The notes under the pieces: model-generated | Told to the model about the DNA's origin: nothing | The model's database searches: none | The model's input: the letters and a program-made list of their open reading frames with translations, nothing else | Source of the DNA: Phycisphaeraceae bacterium | Lineage (GTDB): Bacteria > Planctomycetota > Phycisphaerae > Phycisphaerales > UBA1924 | Direction of reading: 5' to 3' | Length of the DNA: 64,000 nucleotides | Assembly: GCA_019636495.1 (NCBI GenBank) | Contig: JAHBXL010000004.1 | Span: 62,001-126,000 of the forward strand | Made by a program: the position numbers and the translations under genes | In this document: one piece after another, positions 1 to 7,939 of the stretch | Position numbering within the stretch: the stretch's first letter is position 1 | How the letters are laid out: each line of letters starts with the position of its first letter

Positions 1-1247
1 TCCGCGCTCGCGGCAACAGCCGCCGCGGCGTCGAGCCCGCGGTCCAGATCGGCAATGATCTGCGCCGGGTCTTCGAGCCCGACCGAGAGGCGCACCAGCC
101 CGTCGGTGATCCCGACGCGGAGTCTCTGATCGACCGGCACGTCGGCGTGGGTCATGGTCGCCGGGTGCGTGATGAGCGTCTCGACGCTGCCCACGTGCTC
201 GGCCAGCGTGCAGAGCGCCAGCCCGTCGAGCAGCGCGCGCCCGGCTTCCGCCCCGCCGCGCGGCTCGAAGGTCACCACGCCGCCGTGCAGCCCGCCGGCG
301 TGCTGCTTCGCCGCGAGCGCGGCCTGCGGGAACCCGGGCAGGCCGGGGTAGTGGACGCGCTCGACGCGGTCATCGTCGGCGAGCGCGCGCGCGACGCCCA
401 GCGCGGCCTCGGATTGAGCGCGGATGCGCAGCGGCAGCGTCTTGATGCCGCGCGTGGTGAGAAACGCGTTGAACGGCGCCTGGATGTTGCCCGTGGCCTT
501 GCGCACAAACCTGATGCGCTCGAGCAGCGGCTCGTCGCGCGTGACGATCGCCCCGCCCAGCGCGCTCGAGTGCCCGTCGATGTGCTTGGTTGTCGAGTAG
601 ACGCTGATGTCGGCGCCCAGATCGAGCGGACGCTGGATCACCGCCGTGAGAAACGTGTTGTCCACCGCCAGCGGCACCCGCGCAAACCGCGCGATCCTCG
701 CAATCGCAGCGATGTCCGTCAGACGCAGCGTCGGGTTCGCGGGCGTTTCGATGAACACCAGTTTCGTCCGCGGGTTGATCGCCGCGGCGACCTGGCCGGG
801 GTCGGATGTGTCCACGAACGTCGCGCCGATCCCCAGCGGCCCCAGCACTTGGCGAAACAGCCGCACCGTGCCGCCATAGATCGCCTCGCCGACGACCGCG
901 TGATCGCCCGCGCGCAGCAGCGCGAGAAACAGCGCGGTCTCCGCGGCGAGGCCGCTCGCAAAGCACGCCGCGGGCGGGGCATCCTCGAGCGCGCCCAGCA
1001 CGCGCTCGAGTTCATCGACCGTGGGATTGCCGACGCGTGCATACGTGGGGCCGTCGCACCGGCCGACAGCGCTGTGGGCCCACGAGGTGCTCTGCACCAG
1101 CGGCACGACCAGTGGGCCGGACCTCCGCGCCGGATCGCGCGTGCCGTGCAGCGCGATCGTGCCGCTGACCCGCGCCTCACCCGGACCACGAGCCCCGGAA
1201 CCCGATACCCCTTTCCCGCCCGCTCCCAACTCGATTGAACGTGACAT
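1..1247 (-). CDS. Cys/Met metabolism PLP-dependent enzyme (cystathionine gamma-synthase/lyase family), 3' end cut by the window
   Basis: About 415 codons are visible, which is nearly the full family length; only the last few C-terminal residues lie outside the window. The reading frame shows the family core: a VPLVQSTSWAH opening, PTYARVGNPT, the SGLAAETALFLALL helix, and the lysine that carries pyridoxal phosphate in YSTTKHIDGHSSALGG (Lys about 221). It ends with the typical THADVPVDQR and VRLSVGLED segments. Enzymes of this family act in the cytosol in trans-sulfuration or direct sulfhydrylation of activated homoserine; the exact reaction (MetB, MetC, MetZ or MGL) cannot be settled here. 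The start is the ATG at 1247, one base from an AGGAG that sits in a hairpin loop. A SAM-binding riboswitch lies directly upstream, which favours a biosynthetic role in methionine supply. Confidence 0.9.
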   Translation of the reverse strand, partial: MSRSIELGAGGKGVSGSGARGPGEARVSGTIALHGTRDPARRSGPLVVPLVQSTSWAHSAVGRCDGPTYARVGNPTVDELERVLGALEDAPPAACFASGLAAETALFLALLRAGDHAVVGEAIYGGTVRLFRQVLGPLGIGATFVDTSDPGQVAAAINPRTKLVFIETPANPTLRLTDIAAIARIARFARVPLAVDNTFLTAVIQRPLDLGADISVYSTTKHIDGHSSALGGAIVTRDEPLLERIRFVRKATGNIQAPFNAFLTTRGIKTLPLRIRAQSEAALGVARALADDDRVERVHYPGLPGFPQAALAAKQHAGGLHGGVVTFEPRGGAEAGRALLDGLALCTLAEHVGSVETLITHPATMTHADVPVDQRLRVGITDGLVRLSVGLEDPAQIIADLDRGLDAAAAVAASA

Positions 1248-1248
1248 C

Positions 1249-1267
1249 GCCGTGAACTCCTCACGGC
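1249..1267 (-). promoter_or_regulatory. Hairpin presenting the Shine-Dalgarno of the PLP enzyme
   Basis: On the minus strand GCCGTGA-GGAGT-TCACGGC forms a perfect 7-bp stem. Its 5-base loop is the Shine-Dalgarno GGAG, and the stem ends one base before the ATG at 1247. Together with the aptamer upstream it may be part of a translational expression platform; that role is inferred. Confidence 0.5.
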
Positions 1268-1301
1268 ATCAAGAAGCATCGGCCAACCGGTGTGGGGGGA
1301 G

Positions 1302-1349
1302 ACGGCGAACATTCGCCGTGCTTTTTGCCGAGAAGTCCGGTGACTTCTT
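1302..1349 (-). promoter_or_regulatory. Two hairpins between the SAM aptamer and the gene (possible expression platform)
   Basis: Minus-strand order: first AGAAGTC-accg-GACTTCT (1331-1348), which starts six bases after the aptamer P1 stem, then ACGGCGAA-tg-TTCGCCGT (1302-1319), a perfect 8-bp stem. There is an A-tract between them but no U-run after either stem, so a classical intrinsic terminator is not evident. Confidence 0.4.
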
Positions 1350-1353
1350 GGCC

Positions 1354-1460
1354 GCATCGTCCCCGTTCCATTCGGAACTTGGCCTCGGCACCGCGGCACG
1401 GCGTGTCTTCGCCGGCTCGGTTGCCGCCCGGTGCGCCCATGCGCCCGGGACTCTTGATGC
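1354..1460 (-). ncRNA. SAM riboswitch aptamer (SAM-I/SAM-IV clan)
   Basis: Read on the minus strand, GCATC (1460-1456) pairs with GATGC (1358-1354) as P1 and is followed by the conserved AAGAG. P2 is CCCGG...CCGGG closing a GCGC hairpin. Next come the hallmark GGCAACC, a P3 stem CGGCG-aagaca-CGCCG, then GGTGCC and a P4 stem GTTCC-gaat-GGAAC. The AUCAAGAG, GGCAACC and GGUGCC elements in this order are the SAM-I/SAM-IV signature. The short uninterrupted P2 resembles the SAM-IV or SAM-I/IV branches more than classical SAM-I. It precedes a sulfur amino-acid enzyme, the expected target. The subclass is uncertain. Confidence 0.85.
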
Positions 1461-1516
1461 TGGGCGGAGACTAGGCGCGGGCGCGCGGGCGTGTCAAGCG
1501 GCGAGGACCGACGCTG

Positions 1517-2788
1517 CTACTTCGCGGCATCGGCCGCATCGTTCATCGCGCTCCCGGGCTTGCCGGCCCGGTCCGCCAGCATGCCCGTCCACGCGTGCAG
1601 CATCGGATACTGCACGAGGCATCGGTACACATCGAACTTCTGGCCCCACCACCCCTGCTCCTTCAGCACGTGACGAACGATGTCGGGCCAGTGCGGGACC
1701 TCCGGCGCGGCGGGCACCGTCTCCCGCGCCGCAAAGTGCTGCGCAGGCTCGTGCATCGGGATGCGGTCCTGGGCCAGACACTGATACGCCCGCTTGATGT
1801 CGTGCCGGTTGGCGTAGGCCATGACACGGCGCGTCGCGGGGCTCGTCCAGCCCACCGGCACCATGAACTCAAGGTGCAGCCACTGCGTCGGAATCTCGAC
1901 CAGCATGCCCAACCCCGGTTCATCATCCTCCGGCGCGCCGCGGTAGGGCTGGTTCAGATAGAACGAGACGGCCTCGGACCTGCCGATCCCGGGAATGCTC
2001 GCCAGCGTGCGCTGCCAGCCATCATCGGCGATCTCGGTGTGCAGTCGCGGCAGGCGCGGCCCGCCAAACTGCGAGAGCAGTTGCAGGTCGCCCATCCACT
2101 CCGGCTGGCCCGGAAGGACGGGAATCCTCGGCTCCGACGCGGCGTGCCCGCTGTTGCACGCGGCAAAGCGCATCCGCGCCTGGATCATCAGGGGCACGTC
2201 GGGCCGCATGGTCTGAAGGTCGAGCATGCCGCGGATCCAGCAGCCGTCGCGCTTGTCGGGCGCGCTCCCCGGGCGCTCGATGGCGCACGCGAGCAGGCAC
2301 TGCGCCTGAAGCCCCCAGAGATGCGTGTTCCCCCGGAACGCCGCGCGGCGATGCTCGAGTTCGACACGCTTCACGCCCGCCGGCGAGAGCCCGCTGACGA
2401 GCGACTCGAACCCGCGCTGATCGCCGCCGATCTCCTCGACCAGCGCGCCAAAGCGCTGAACGGCGCTGGCGGCCCTCGCCGCGGCGACGTCGCCCACGTG
2501 CTCGCCGGCCTTGGCGATGACACGGTCGAGTTGCTTGACGGTCGGAAGAAACTCGATCGCCTCGGCCGCATCGGTCGCGCGGCTGAGGCGGAACACCCGC
2601 CAGGCCAGCGGGGTCTGCAGCGACAGCGCCCGCTCGAGATCGGCCGCGCGCCGGACGGGCTGCGGGAGACCGTCGATCATCGCCGCCAGCGCGCCGCTCA
2701 ACTCAAGGACGACCGCGCGGACCCTGTCCGCGACGGGAACCGCGACCGATCGTGCCTCTCTTCCGACGTGTGATCCAAGGGGTGACAT
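1517..2788 (-). CDS. Conserved-looking hypothetical protein
   Basis: A 423-residue soluble protein with no signal peptide, membrane segment or catalytic motif I recognise. The N-terminal third is helical and alanine-rich. The C-terminal half is rich in Trp, His and Pro (for example WLHLEFMVPVGWTSP and EQGWWGQKFDVYRCLVQYP) and looks like a folded globular domain. Third-position GC is high across the whole frame, which supports coding. It ends 269 bp upstream of the PLP enzyme start, beyond the riboswitch, so it is probably a separate unit. It is preceded by 24 bp and then a prepilin-like gene on the same strand, so those two may be co-transcribed. No function is assigned. Confidence 0.7.
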   Translation of the reverse strand: MSPLGSHVGREARSVAVPVADRVRAVVLELSGALAAMIDGLPQPVRRAADLERALSLQTPLAWRVFRLSRATDAAEAIEFLPTVKQLDRVIAKAGEHVGDVAAARAASAVQRFGALVEEIGGDQRGFESLVSGLSPAGVKRVELEHRRAAFRGNTHLWGLQAQCLLACAIERPGSAPDKRDGCWIRGMLDLQTMRPDVPLMIQARMRFAACNSGHAASEPRIPVLPGQPEWMGDLQLLSQFGGPRLPRLHTEIADDGWQRTLASIPGIGRSEAVSFYLNQPYRGAPEDDEPGLGMLVEIPTQWLHLEFMVPVGWTSPATRRVMAYANRHDIKRAYQCLAQDRIPMHEPAQHFAARETVPAAPEVPHWPDIVRHVLKEQGWWGQKFDVYRCLVQYPMLHAWTGMLADRAGKPGSAMNDAADAAK

Positions 2789-2812
2789 GCGTGCTCCGGC
2801 GCTCGGCCGTGT

Positions 2813-3676
2813 TCATTGCGAGCGGTTGATCCACCCGAACTCCGCGGCGCTCGAGTCGTTGATGGTAAACGATGTGCCGGGCTTCTTGATGATCCGGATC
2901 TTCGACGCGTCGAGATCGGCCGGTTCGACGGCCCGGTCGTTGCCGCCGACGGGCGGCCGGAACAGCCCGACCGACCCGTCGAGGTAGCCGATGTTGCCCG
3001 CGCCCCGCCGGCCGCCCGCATCGGACCCCGACTTGCGAACCCCGTGGCGGGTCGAGAACTGATCGGTCCCGGCGAACGAGCCGTCGTCATAGGTGCGGTT
3101 GTAGAACTCGTCGTGCTCCTCGACAATCAGCGGAATCGTCGCGAACTCCTTGCGCGGCCCGTTGGCAACCTCGGGCCGCTCGGGGTAGTTGACGCGCCAG
3201 GGAAGGTCGATGCGGGCGCCGGCAAACCGGATGACCATCGTGTAGTCAAACAGGTTGTTGGACGCACGCCGCGCCGAAGGACACTCGAGAATCCGGTCCG
3301 CCTGCGAAAGATAGTCGTACAGCACCGATGTGCGCAGCGGGTGCGTGTACGCGGAAGGGTTCGACGTGTACACCACGTTGTTCCTGCCGCACCAGTCCAT
3401 GTTCTGCGGGCCCTGCCAGTAGGTGCCGGGAATGACGCGGTAGTCCGCCGCGTACGTGGTGAACGCCAGCACCACCTGCCGCACGTTGGACGTGCAGATG
3501 GTCGTGCGAGCAGTCTCCCGCGCCTTGGCGACCGCCGGCAGGATCAGGCCAACCAGGATCGAGATGATCACGATCACGATCAGGAGTTCGATGAGCGTGA
3601 ACCCCATCCTCCGGCGGCAATCACCGTATTCGCGGCAAAGAGCACGTGCTGCGTGAAGCATGCCGGTCATGGTCAT
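2813..3676 (-). CDS. Prepilin-type N-terminal cleavage/methylation protein (DUF1559-like)
   Basis: A 287-residue pseudopilin-like protein. After a short basic leader it carries the class III signal MGFTLIELLIVIVIISILVGLILPAVAKA, where prepilin peptidase would cut after Gly and the Phe would be methylated. The rest is a periplasmic or surface domain ending with GNIGYLDGSVGLFRPP, which matches the H-X9-DG-type motif of planctomycete DUF1559 proteins. Two starts are possible: 3676, or the internal Met just before GFTLIEL; the longer one is given. A sigma-70-like promoter lies about 35 bp upstream on the minus strand. The specific role (surface filament or secretion pseudopilus) is unknown; such genes are highly multiplied in planctomycetes. 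Confidence 0.85.
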   Translation of the reverse strand: MTMTGMLHAARALCREYGDCRRRMGFTLIELLIVIVIISILVGLILPAVAKARETARTTICTSNVRQVVLAFTTYAADYRVIPGTYWQGPQNMDWCGRNNVVYTSNPSAYTHPLRTSVLYDYLSQADRILECPSARRASNNLFDYTMVIRFAGARIDLPWRVNYPERPEVANGPRKEFATIPLIVEEHDEFYNRTYDDGSFAGTDQFSTRHGVRKSGSDAGGRRGAGNIGYLDGSVGLFRPPVGGNDRAVEPADLDASKIRIIKKPGTSFTINDSSAAEFGWINRSQ

Positions 3677-3709
3677 GGGGGGCCTCGCCTATTCTCGTGA
3701 ACCTTTCTC

Positions 3710-3737
3710 AGTATATTGCACGAAAGATTCTTGACAA
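3710..3737 (-). promoter_or_regulatory. Sigma-70-like promoter for the prepilin-like gene
   Basis: The minus strand reads TTGTCA, a 16-base spacer, then TATACT (the complement of 3710-3715). It ends 34 bases before the start codon at 3676. The surrounding 60 bp are unusually AT-rich for this genome. Confidence 0.55.
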
Positions 3738-3759
3738 GGCAAATTCCATCGTGTAGATT
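3731..3759 (+). promoter_or_regulatory. Sigma-70-like promoter for the dockerin-bearing secreted protein
   Basis: The plus strand reads TTGACA (3731-3736), a 17-base spacer, then TAGATT (3754-3759). The -35 box overlaps the -35 box of the divergent promoter, so the two polymerases would compete. The transcript would have a leader of about 185 bases before the ATG at 3951. Confidence 0.45.
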
Positions 3760-3950
3760 CGTCGATGCAGGTCTGGAGGGACGGGCGGCGATAAACATTC
3801 GTATTTTGTTTGGATGCTGCACTCGGGGTGACGCGATTGGATGACACGTACTCCATCTGAACTGCCACATCGCCTGCCCGGTTGGTCGGGCATGCACGCC
3901 TCGCGCCTCATTGCGTCGATTCGGGCTCAAACACCAGGAGAGCACACACC

Positions 3951-5102
3951 ATGAGAAGCACGAAGATCTTGGGGACACTTGTCGCGGTCGTCGCGGCATG
4001 CTGCACGGCCGGCGCGAGCGCACAGATCACACCGATCGCTGAGTTCAGCGGTCAGTACACGGAGAACCTGCAGGGCTACTCATCCATCGTTCCGGTGCAG
4101 TGCTTCCGCCCTGCTTCGGGAGTGTTCCAATCCACGGCGACGCTGTGCACGCGGACCGCGGCCGGGGGTCTCACCTCAGCCATCCAGGCATTCAACGGCG
4201 GGACCTGGGCCGGCACCAGCGGGTGCGCGGGCGGCATGGCGGGGTACAACAGCACCGGGTTCTGCGGGAACTCCACGGCGACCTCGCGCCTCACGTTCGA
4301 CTTCAACGGCCCGCTCGTCGGCCGCTTCGGCGGATACTTCGGCACCAACTCCGCCACGACCGCCGCGAACGGGGCGACCATCGAGTTCTTCGATGCCGAC
4401 CTGGTGTCGATCGGGACCGCGTCCATCACCTTCCCCGCGTGCAACAACGCGAGTTGGCACTGGGAGGGCTGGCAGATCGACGTCCCCGTCAAACGCGTCC
4501 AGATCTACGGGGGAGCGCAGATCTGCCTCGACGACCTCGATTACGACGAGTACGTCGCGCCCGTCACCGGCGCGTGCTGCAACGGCACGGGCTGCATCAT
4601 CGTCACCGCCGCCAACTGCGCCAGCAACGGCTGGACCTACATCGGCGACAACATGTCCTGCGAGCCCGACCCGTGCGAATCGACCGCCATCGGCGCCTGC
4701 TGCTTCGGCCTGTCGTGCTCGTTCGGCTTCACGCAGAGCGACTGCGAACTCTCCGGCGGCGTCTACCTCGGCGACAACATCACCTGCAACGACGACCCCT
4801 GCTCCGCGCCGCAGACCGGCGCGTGCTGCGTCGGCGTGGCCTGCTCGGTCGCCACCGCCGCCGACTGCGCCACCGCGGGCGGCGACTACCAGGGCGACGG
4901 ATCGGCCTGCGGCGCGGCCGGCAACCCCACCACCTGCTGCCCCGCCAACTGGGACGGTGCCAACGGCGTCGACGTGCCCGACATCTTCGCGTTCCTCGGC
5001 GCCTGGTTCGCCAACGATCCCGACGCCTTCAACTTCGGCGGTACGCCCGGTGTCCCCGCGATCTTCGCGTACCTTGGCGCGTGGTTCGCAGGCTGCCCGT
5101 AG
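3951..5102 (+). CDS. Secreted Cys-rich protein with GC-type dockerin C-terminus
   Basis: A 383-residue exported protein. Residues 1-24 form a signal peptide (LGTLVAVVAACCTAGASAQ). The next ~190 residues are a beta-rich domain (VGRFGGYFGTNSATTAANG, CLDDLDYDEY). Three tandem cysteine modules of about 42 residues follow, each GACC...C...C...G-x-Y-GD...C (from GACCNGTGC, GACCFGLSC and GACCVGVAC). The C-terminus is CPANWDGANGVDVPDIFAFLGAWFANDPDAF...IFAYLGAWFAGCP, the planctomycete GC-type dockerin-like repeat thought to anchor proteins at the cell surface. The second half-repeat lacks the usual calcium-loop aspartates (GGTPGVPAIFAYL). The ATG at 3951 has AGGAG 11 bases upstream. The function of the N-terminal domain is unknown. 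Confidence 0.85.
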   Translation: MRSTKILGTLVAVVAACCTAGASAQITPIAEFSGQYTENLQGYSSIVPVQCFRPASGVFQSTATLCTRTAAGGLTSAIQAFNGGTWAGTSGCAGGMAGYNSTGFCGNSTATSRLTFDFNGPLVGRFGGYFGTNSATTAANGATIEFFDADLVSIGTASITFPACNNASWHWEGWQIDVPVKRVQIYGGAQICLDDLDYDEYVAPVTGACCNGTGCIIVTAANCASNGWTYIGDNMSCEPDPCESTAIGACCFGLSCSFGFTQSDCELSGGVYLGDNITCNDDPCSAPQTGACCVGVACSVATAADCATAGGDYQGDGSACGAAGNPTTCCPANWDGANGVDVPDIFAFLGAWFANDPDAFNFGGTPGVPAIFAYLGAWFAGCP

Positions 5103-5173
5103 CACGCATCGCCCCGGTCGCGTCCGGTTTCATCCACCTCTTCTTGCCTGCCACGTCCAGCGGGTAAGTCCAG

Positions 5174-5206
5174 GGCCCTCCGCTCACGGCGCGGAGGGCC
5201 TTGTTC
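5174..5206. terminator. Hairpin terminator between convergent genes
   Basis: GGCCCTCCGC (5174-5183), a 7-base loop, then GCGGAGGGCC (5191-5200) followed by TTGTT. It lies between the stop codons of the secreted protein (5102) and pdxA (5218) and could serve both strands. Confidence 0.75.
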
Positions 5207-5217
5207 ATTGCGGCGCC

Positions 5218-6318
5218 TCACATCCGCGCCCGGGCCGCCATCTCCAGCGCCAGGTCGATCGCCGCTCGCATCGACGACGCATCCGCCGCGTTCTTCCCCG
5301 CGATGTCGAACGCCGTGCCGTGCGCCGGCGATGTCCGCACCACCGCACCGCCCTGCGGGTGCCGCAGCCCGATCGTCGCGTTCACCGTGCGCTCCCGCTC
5401 CAGCAACTTCATCGGGATCAACCCCTGGTCGTGATACATCGCCACCACCGCGTCAAACCCGCCGCGCGTTGCCGCGAGAAACACCGAATCTCCCGGGTAC
5501 GGCCCGCTCGCATCGATCCCCTGCTTCACCGCCAGTTCGATCGCCGGCGTGATCAGCCGCTGCTCCTCATCCCCCATCAGGCCGCGCTCTCCGGCGTGCG
5601 GGTTCACGCCGCACACGGCGATTCGCGGCCGCTCTCCCCGGGGCGCACGCCCCAGCACGCCGCACGCCTGGTGCGTCAGTTCGATCGCATCGAACACCCG
5701 CCCGATGCTCAGCAACTCCGGCACCGAGGCCAGCGGCACGTGCACAGTCGCCAGCGACACCACCAGCGACGGGCCCACAAACACCATGGCCACGCGCCGG
5801 CTCGCCGTCCGCGCCGCCAGCAGTTCGGTGTGGCCCGGAAACTTCTTCGCCGCGCCCCCCGAGAGCGTCCACGCTTCCTTGCTGATCGGCGCCGTGACAA
5901 CCGCGCCCGCCTGCCGATCGTCGCCCGCCGGCAGCAGCGCGCACGCCAGCGCGTGCTCGACCCAGCGGAACGATGCCGCGCCCCCCGCACGTGTCGGCCC
6001 CGGCGGCGCATCCAGCGACCGCTCGTCCAGTTCCAGCGAAGGGTCCTCCAGCACCGCCACGTCGTGGTGCATCGTCGCGCCGGGAACCGCCGGCACGCCC
6101 GATTCATCCATCGGCGCGGCGGCGCGCCACCAGTACGGCTCGATGCCCGCGCGCTCCGCCGCGCGATGCATCGCATACGCCCACCCGAAGATCCGGAACC
6201 GCGCCCGCGCCCGCAACGCCCGATCCGCCAACGCCTTCACCACCACCTCCGGGCCGATGCCCAGCGGATCGCCCATCGAAACGGCGATGACAGGTCGGTT
6301 GTCGGCGGAGCCGCCCAT
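5218..6318 (-). CDS. pdxA: 4-hydroxythreonine-4-phosphate dehydrogenase PdxA
   Basis: PdxA oxidises 4-phosphohydroxy-L-threonine with NAD(P) in the DXP-dependent pyridoxal-phosphate pathway. The frame has the family motifs in order: MGDPLGIGPE near the N-terminus, the phosphate/metal segment PGHTELLA, NPHAGERGLMGDEE, PGDSVF, VVAMYHDQGLIPMK and SPAHGTAFDIAG. The three metal-binding histidines (GHT, NPHAGE, YHDQ) are present. The ATG at 6318 gives 366 residues, slightly above the E. coli enzyme; a GTG at 6354 overlapping the stop of the upstream repressor gene would add 12 residues. It follows the S24 repressor gene on the same strand. The ~60-residue stretch between the metal-binding segments is proline/alanine-rich but open. 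Confidence 0.93.
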   Translation of the reverse strand: MGGSADNRPVIAVSMGDPLGIGPEVVVKALADRALRARARFRIFGWAYAMHRAAERAGIEPYWWRAAAPMDESGVPAVPGATMHHDVAVLEDPSLELDERSLDAPPGPTRAGGAASFRWVEHALACALLPAGDDRQAGAVVTAPISKEAWTLSGGAAKKFPGHTELLAARTASRRVAMVFVGPSLVVSLATVHVPLASVPELLSIGRVFDAIELTHQACGVLGRAPRGERPRIAVCGVNPHAGERGLMGDEEQRLITPAIELAVKQGIDASGPYPGDSVFLAATRGGFDAVVAMYHDQGLIPMKLLERERTVNATIGLRHPQGGAVVRTSPAHGTAFDIAGKNAADASSMRAAIDLALEMAARARM

Positions 6319-6350
6319 GTTCGATCGTAGTGCCCAACCCCCGCCCGCCC

Positions 6351-7289
6351 TCACACCATCCGCGTCACGCTCACCGCCGCGTACAGCCCCGCGACCCGCT
6401 CCCGCGGCACCACCATCGGCGCAAACCGCGGGTTCAGCGGCTGAAGGCGGATCATCTCCCCGCTCTCCTCGCCGCCGCGGTCGCCCGGCACGCTGCGCTC
6501 AAAGTACACCCGCTTGAAGGTCGTCTGGTGGTCCGGCTCCAGCCGCACAAAGCAGTCCAGACCGTCGCGCAGATCCCGCATCGGGCTGAACACCACGATG
6601 TCCCCCTCGCGATAGTCGGGCAGCATCGAGTCCCCCACCACCCGCGCCGCAAACGCGTCCGGGTCGCGAACATCCGGCACCCGCACATACTCATCCGCCA
6701 CACGCGCCGGATAGCCAAGATCCGTGAAGTCCGTCGGATACCCCGCCGCGACCGAGTTGATCAGCGGCACCTCCACCGCCGCCCCCACCAGGTCCAGTTC
6801 CCCCGGCGAATCATCGCCGGCGAGCCGGTCGATCAACGCGCGCAACTGCCCCGAACGGTGAACATCGTCCAACGTGCCGCCCGCGCCGGCCTGCAGCAGT
6901 TCCCGCAACTGGTCCGCCGCGGCACGCCGCCCCGCCTCGACCCGCGCAACCTCCCGACGAACAGGGCCCGGCGTGGCCTCCCATTGCGCGGTGAAAACCA
7001 GCGTCCCCGGTGTCAGATCGAGTGCGACCTCGATCCGCGCAAGCAACCCGTGATCGACCCCCGCGCCGGGTTTGTGCCGGTTTTCAAGTTGCGACAGATA
7101 CGACTTCCCGCACCCGGCACGCTCCGCCAACTCCTGCAACGTCATGCCTTTGCGCGAACGTGCTGCTCGAATCGCCCGCCCCGTATCGGCGGGGTCGTGG
7201 GCCTCGGCAGGGTTGGGAACAGGCGAAATCACTTGCAGTCCGGTATCTGTTTGGTAAACTGACGCAGAAGTTCGCCATTCGGCAAACAC
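6351..7289 (-). CDS. LexA/CI-like transcriptional repressor: XRE helix-turn-helix plus S24 autoprotease
   Basis: A 312-residue regulator. Residues 37-95 form an XRE-type helix-turn-helix (GMTLQELAERAGCGKSYLSQLENR). A linker leads to an S24 peptidase domain with an Ala-Gly cleavage pair in NSVAAGYP (about 182-183), the nucleophile Ser 221 in VVGDSMLPDY, and the general-base Lys 259 in TTFKRVYFE. Proteins with this layout (phage CI, some LexA relatives) repress promoters until RecA-driven self-cleavage after DNA damage. The GTG at 7289 is chosen because CAGGAG lies six bases upstream; a GTG at 7232 would remove the first 19 residues. It is divergent from the terminase operon, and a palindrome overlaps that operon's candidate promoter, so it is the likely controller. 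pdxA follows 32 bp downstream. Confidence 0.85.
   Translation of the reverse strand: MFAEWRTSASVYQTDTGLQVISPVPNPAEAHDPADTGRAIRAARSRKGMTLQELAERAGCGKSYLSQLENRHKPGAGVDHGLLARIEVALDLTPGTLVFTAQWEATPGPVRREVARVEAGRRAAADQLRELLQAGAGGTLDDVHRSGQLRALIDRLAGDDSPGELDLVGAAVEVPLINSVAAGYPTDFTDLGYPARVADEYVRVPDVRDPDAFAARVVGDSMLPDYREGDIVVFSPMRDLRDGLDCFVRLEPDHQTTFKRVYFERSVPGDRGGEESGEMIRLQPLNPRFAPMVVPRERVAGLYAAVSVTRMV
7233..7260 (+). promoter_or_regulatory. Candidate promoter and operator of the terminase operon
   Basis: TTGCAG (7233-7238), a 16-base spacer and TAAACT (7255-7260) form a plausible sigma-70 promoter 56 bp before the ATG at 7316. The imperfect palindrome CTGTTTGGTAAACTG, core GTTT-ggt-AAAC at 7249-7259, covers the -10 box. 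This is where a repressor encoded by the divergent gene would be expected to bind. The site lies inside the 5' end of the repressor gene if its start is 7289. Confidence 0.4.
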
Positions 7290-7315
7290 GAGGCTCTCCT
7301 GCTCCGGAGGATCCC

Positions 7316-7939
7316 ATGCAGGCTACGGCAACGCTCATCCAACATCCCAATATCCTAACACAATCCGTTCGTCGCGGCAAGGGGCTTTCTCTCGCTTCTT
7401 TCCAACCCCGCCCCTTCGCACCGAGCATCCAGGCCGCCCTCGGAACCGCGGAGTGCGACCGACTCGTCGCCCTCGCGGCATTCCTGCCCGAGTCCGAGCG
7501 CGCGATCATGCTCGAGATCCTCCGCGACGGTCGATCGATGGTCCAGGTCGCGCGGCTGTGCGATGTCCCGCACTCAACCCTGCGCCGCCGCGTACGCAGC
7601 CTCCTCGCCCGAATGAACTCGCCCGCGTTCGCGTTCGTCGTGGCGCGCCGACTTGCCGCCGCCGCCGCGCGACCCGCGCGGACCGCCGGCAGGCACGACC
7701 GCGACGACCCGCTCGATCACGCCGCCCGCGCCTGGCCCGCGGAGTGGAGCCGTCCGCGCAGAATCGCCGCCCAGATGTGCGTGCTCCACGGCGTGTCGGC
7801 GCGAAGGGCCGCACAAGCCAGCGGCGAACGCATCCGCGTCCTGCTGCGGCAGGTGCAGGCGCTGCACGAACTCGCCGCCGAGTGGCAGGCGACGACCCGC
7901 AGCGCCAATCGACCCTCCCGCCCGGAGAACCCGCGATGA
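7316..7939 (+). CDS. Helix-turn-helix protein, first gene of the terminase operon
   Basis: A 207-residue protein. Residues about 60-105 (MLEILRDGRSMVQVARLCDVPHSTLRRRVRSLLARM) form a sigma-region-4-like helix-turn-helix, and a second helical segment (RRIAAQMCVLHGVSARRAAQASG) resembles another DNA-binding helix pair. Small DNA-binding proteins encoded just before a large terminase are often small terminase subunits, so it could be that or a transcriptional activator; the sequence does not decide. The start has CGGAGG six bases upstream. Its stop overlaps the next start as ATGA (7936-7939), so all four genes are translationally coupled or nearly so. Confidence 0.7.
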   Translation: MQATATLIQHPNILTQSVRRGKGLSLASFQPRPFAPSIQAALGTAECDRLVALAAFLPESERAIMLEILRDGRSMVQVARLCDVPHSTLRRRVRSLLARMNSPAFAFVVARRLAAAAARPARTAGRHDRDDPLDHAARAWPAEWSRPRRIAAQMCVLHGVSARRAAQASGERIRVLLRQVQALHELAAEWQATTRSANRPSRPENPR

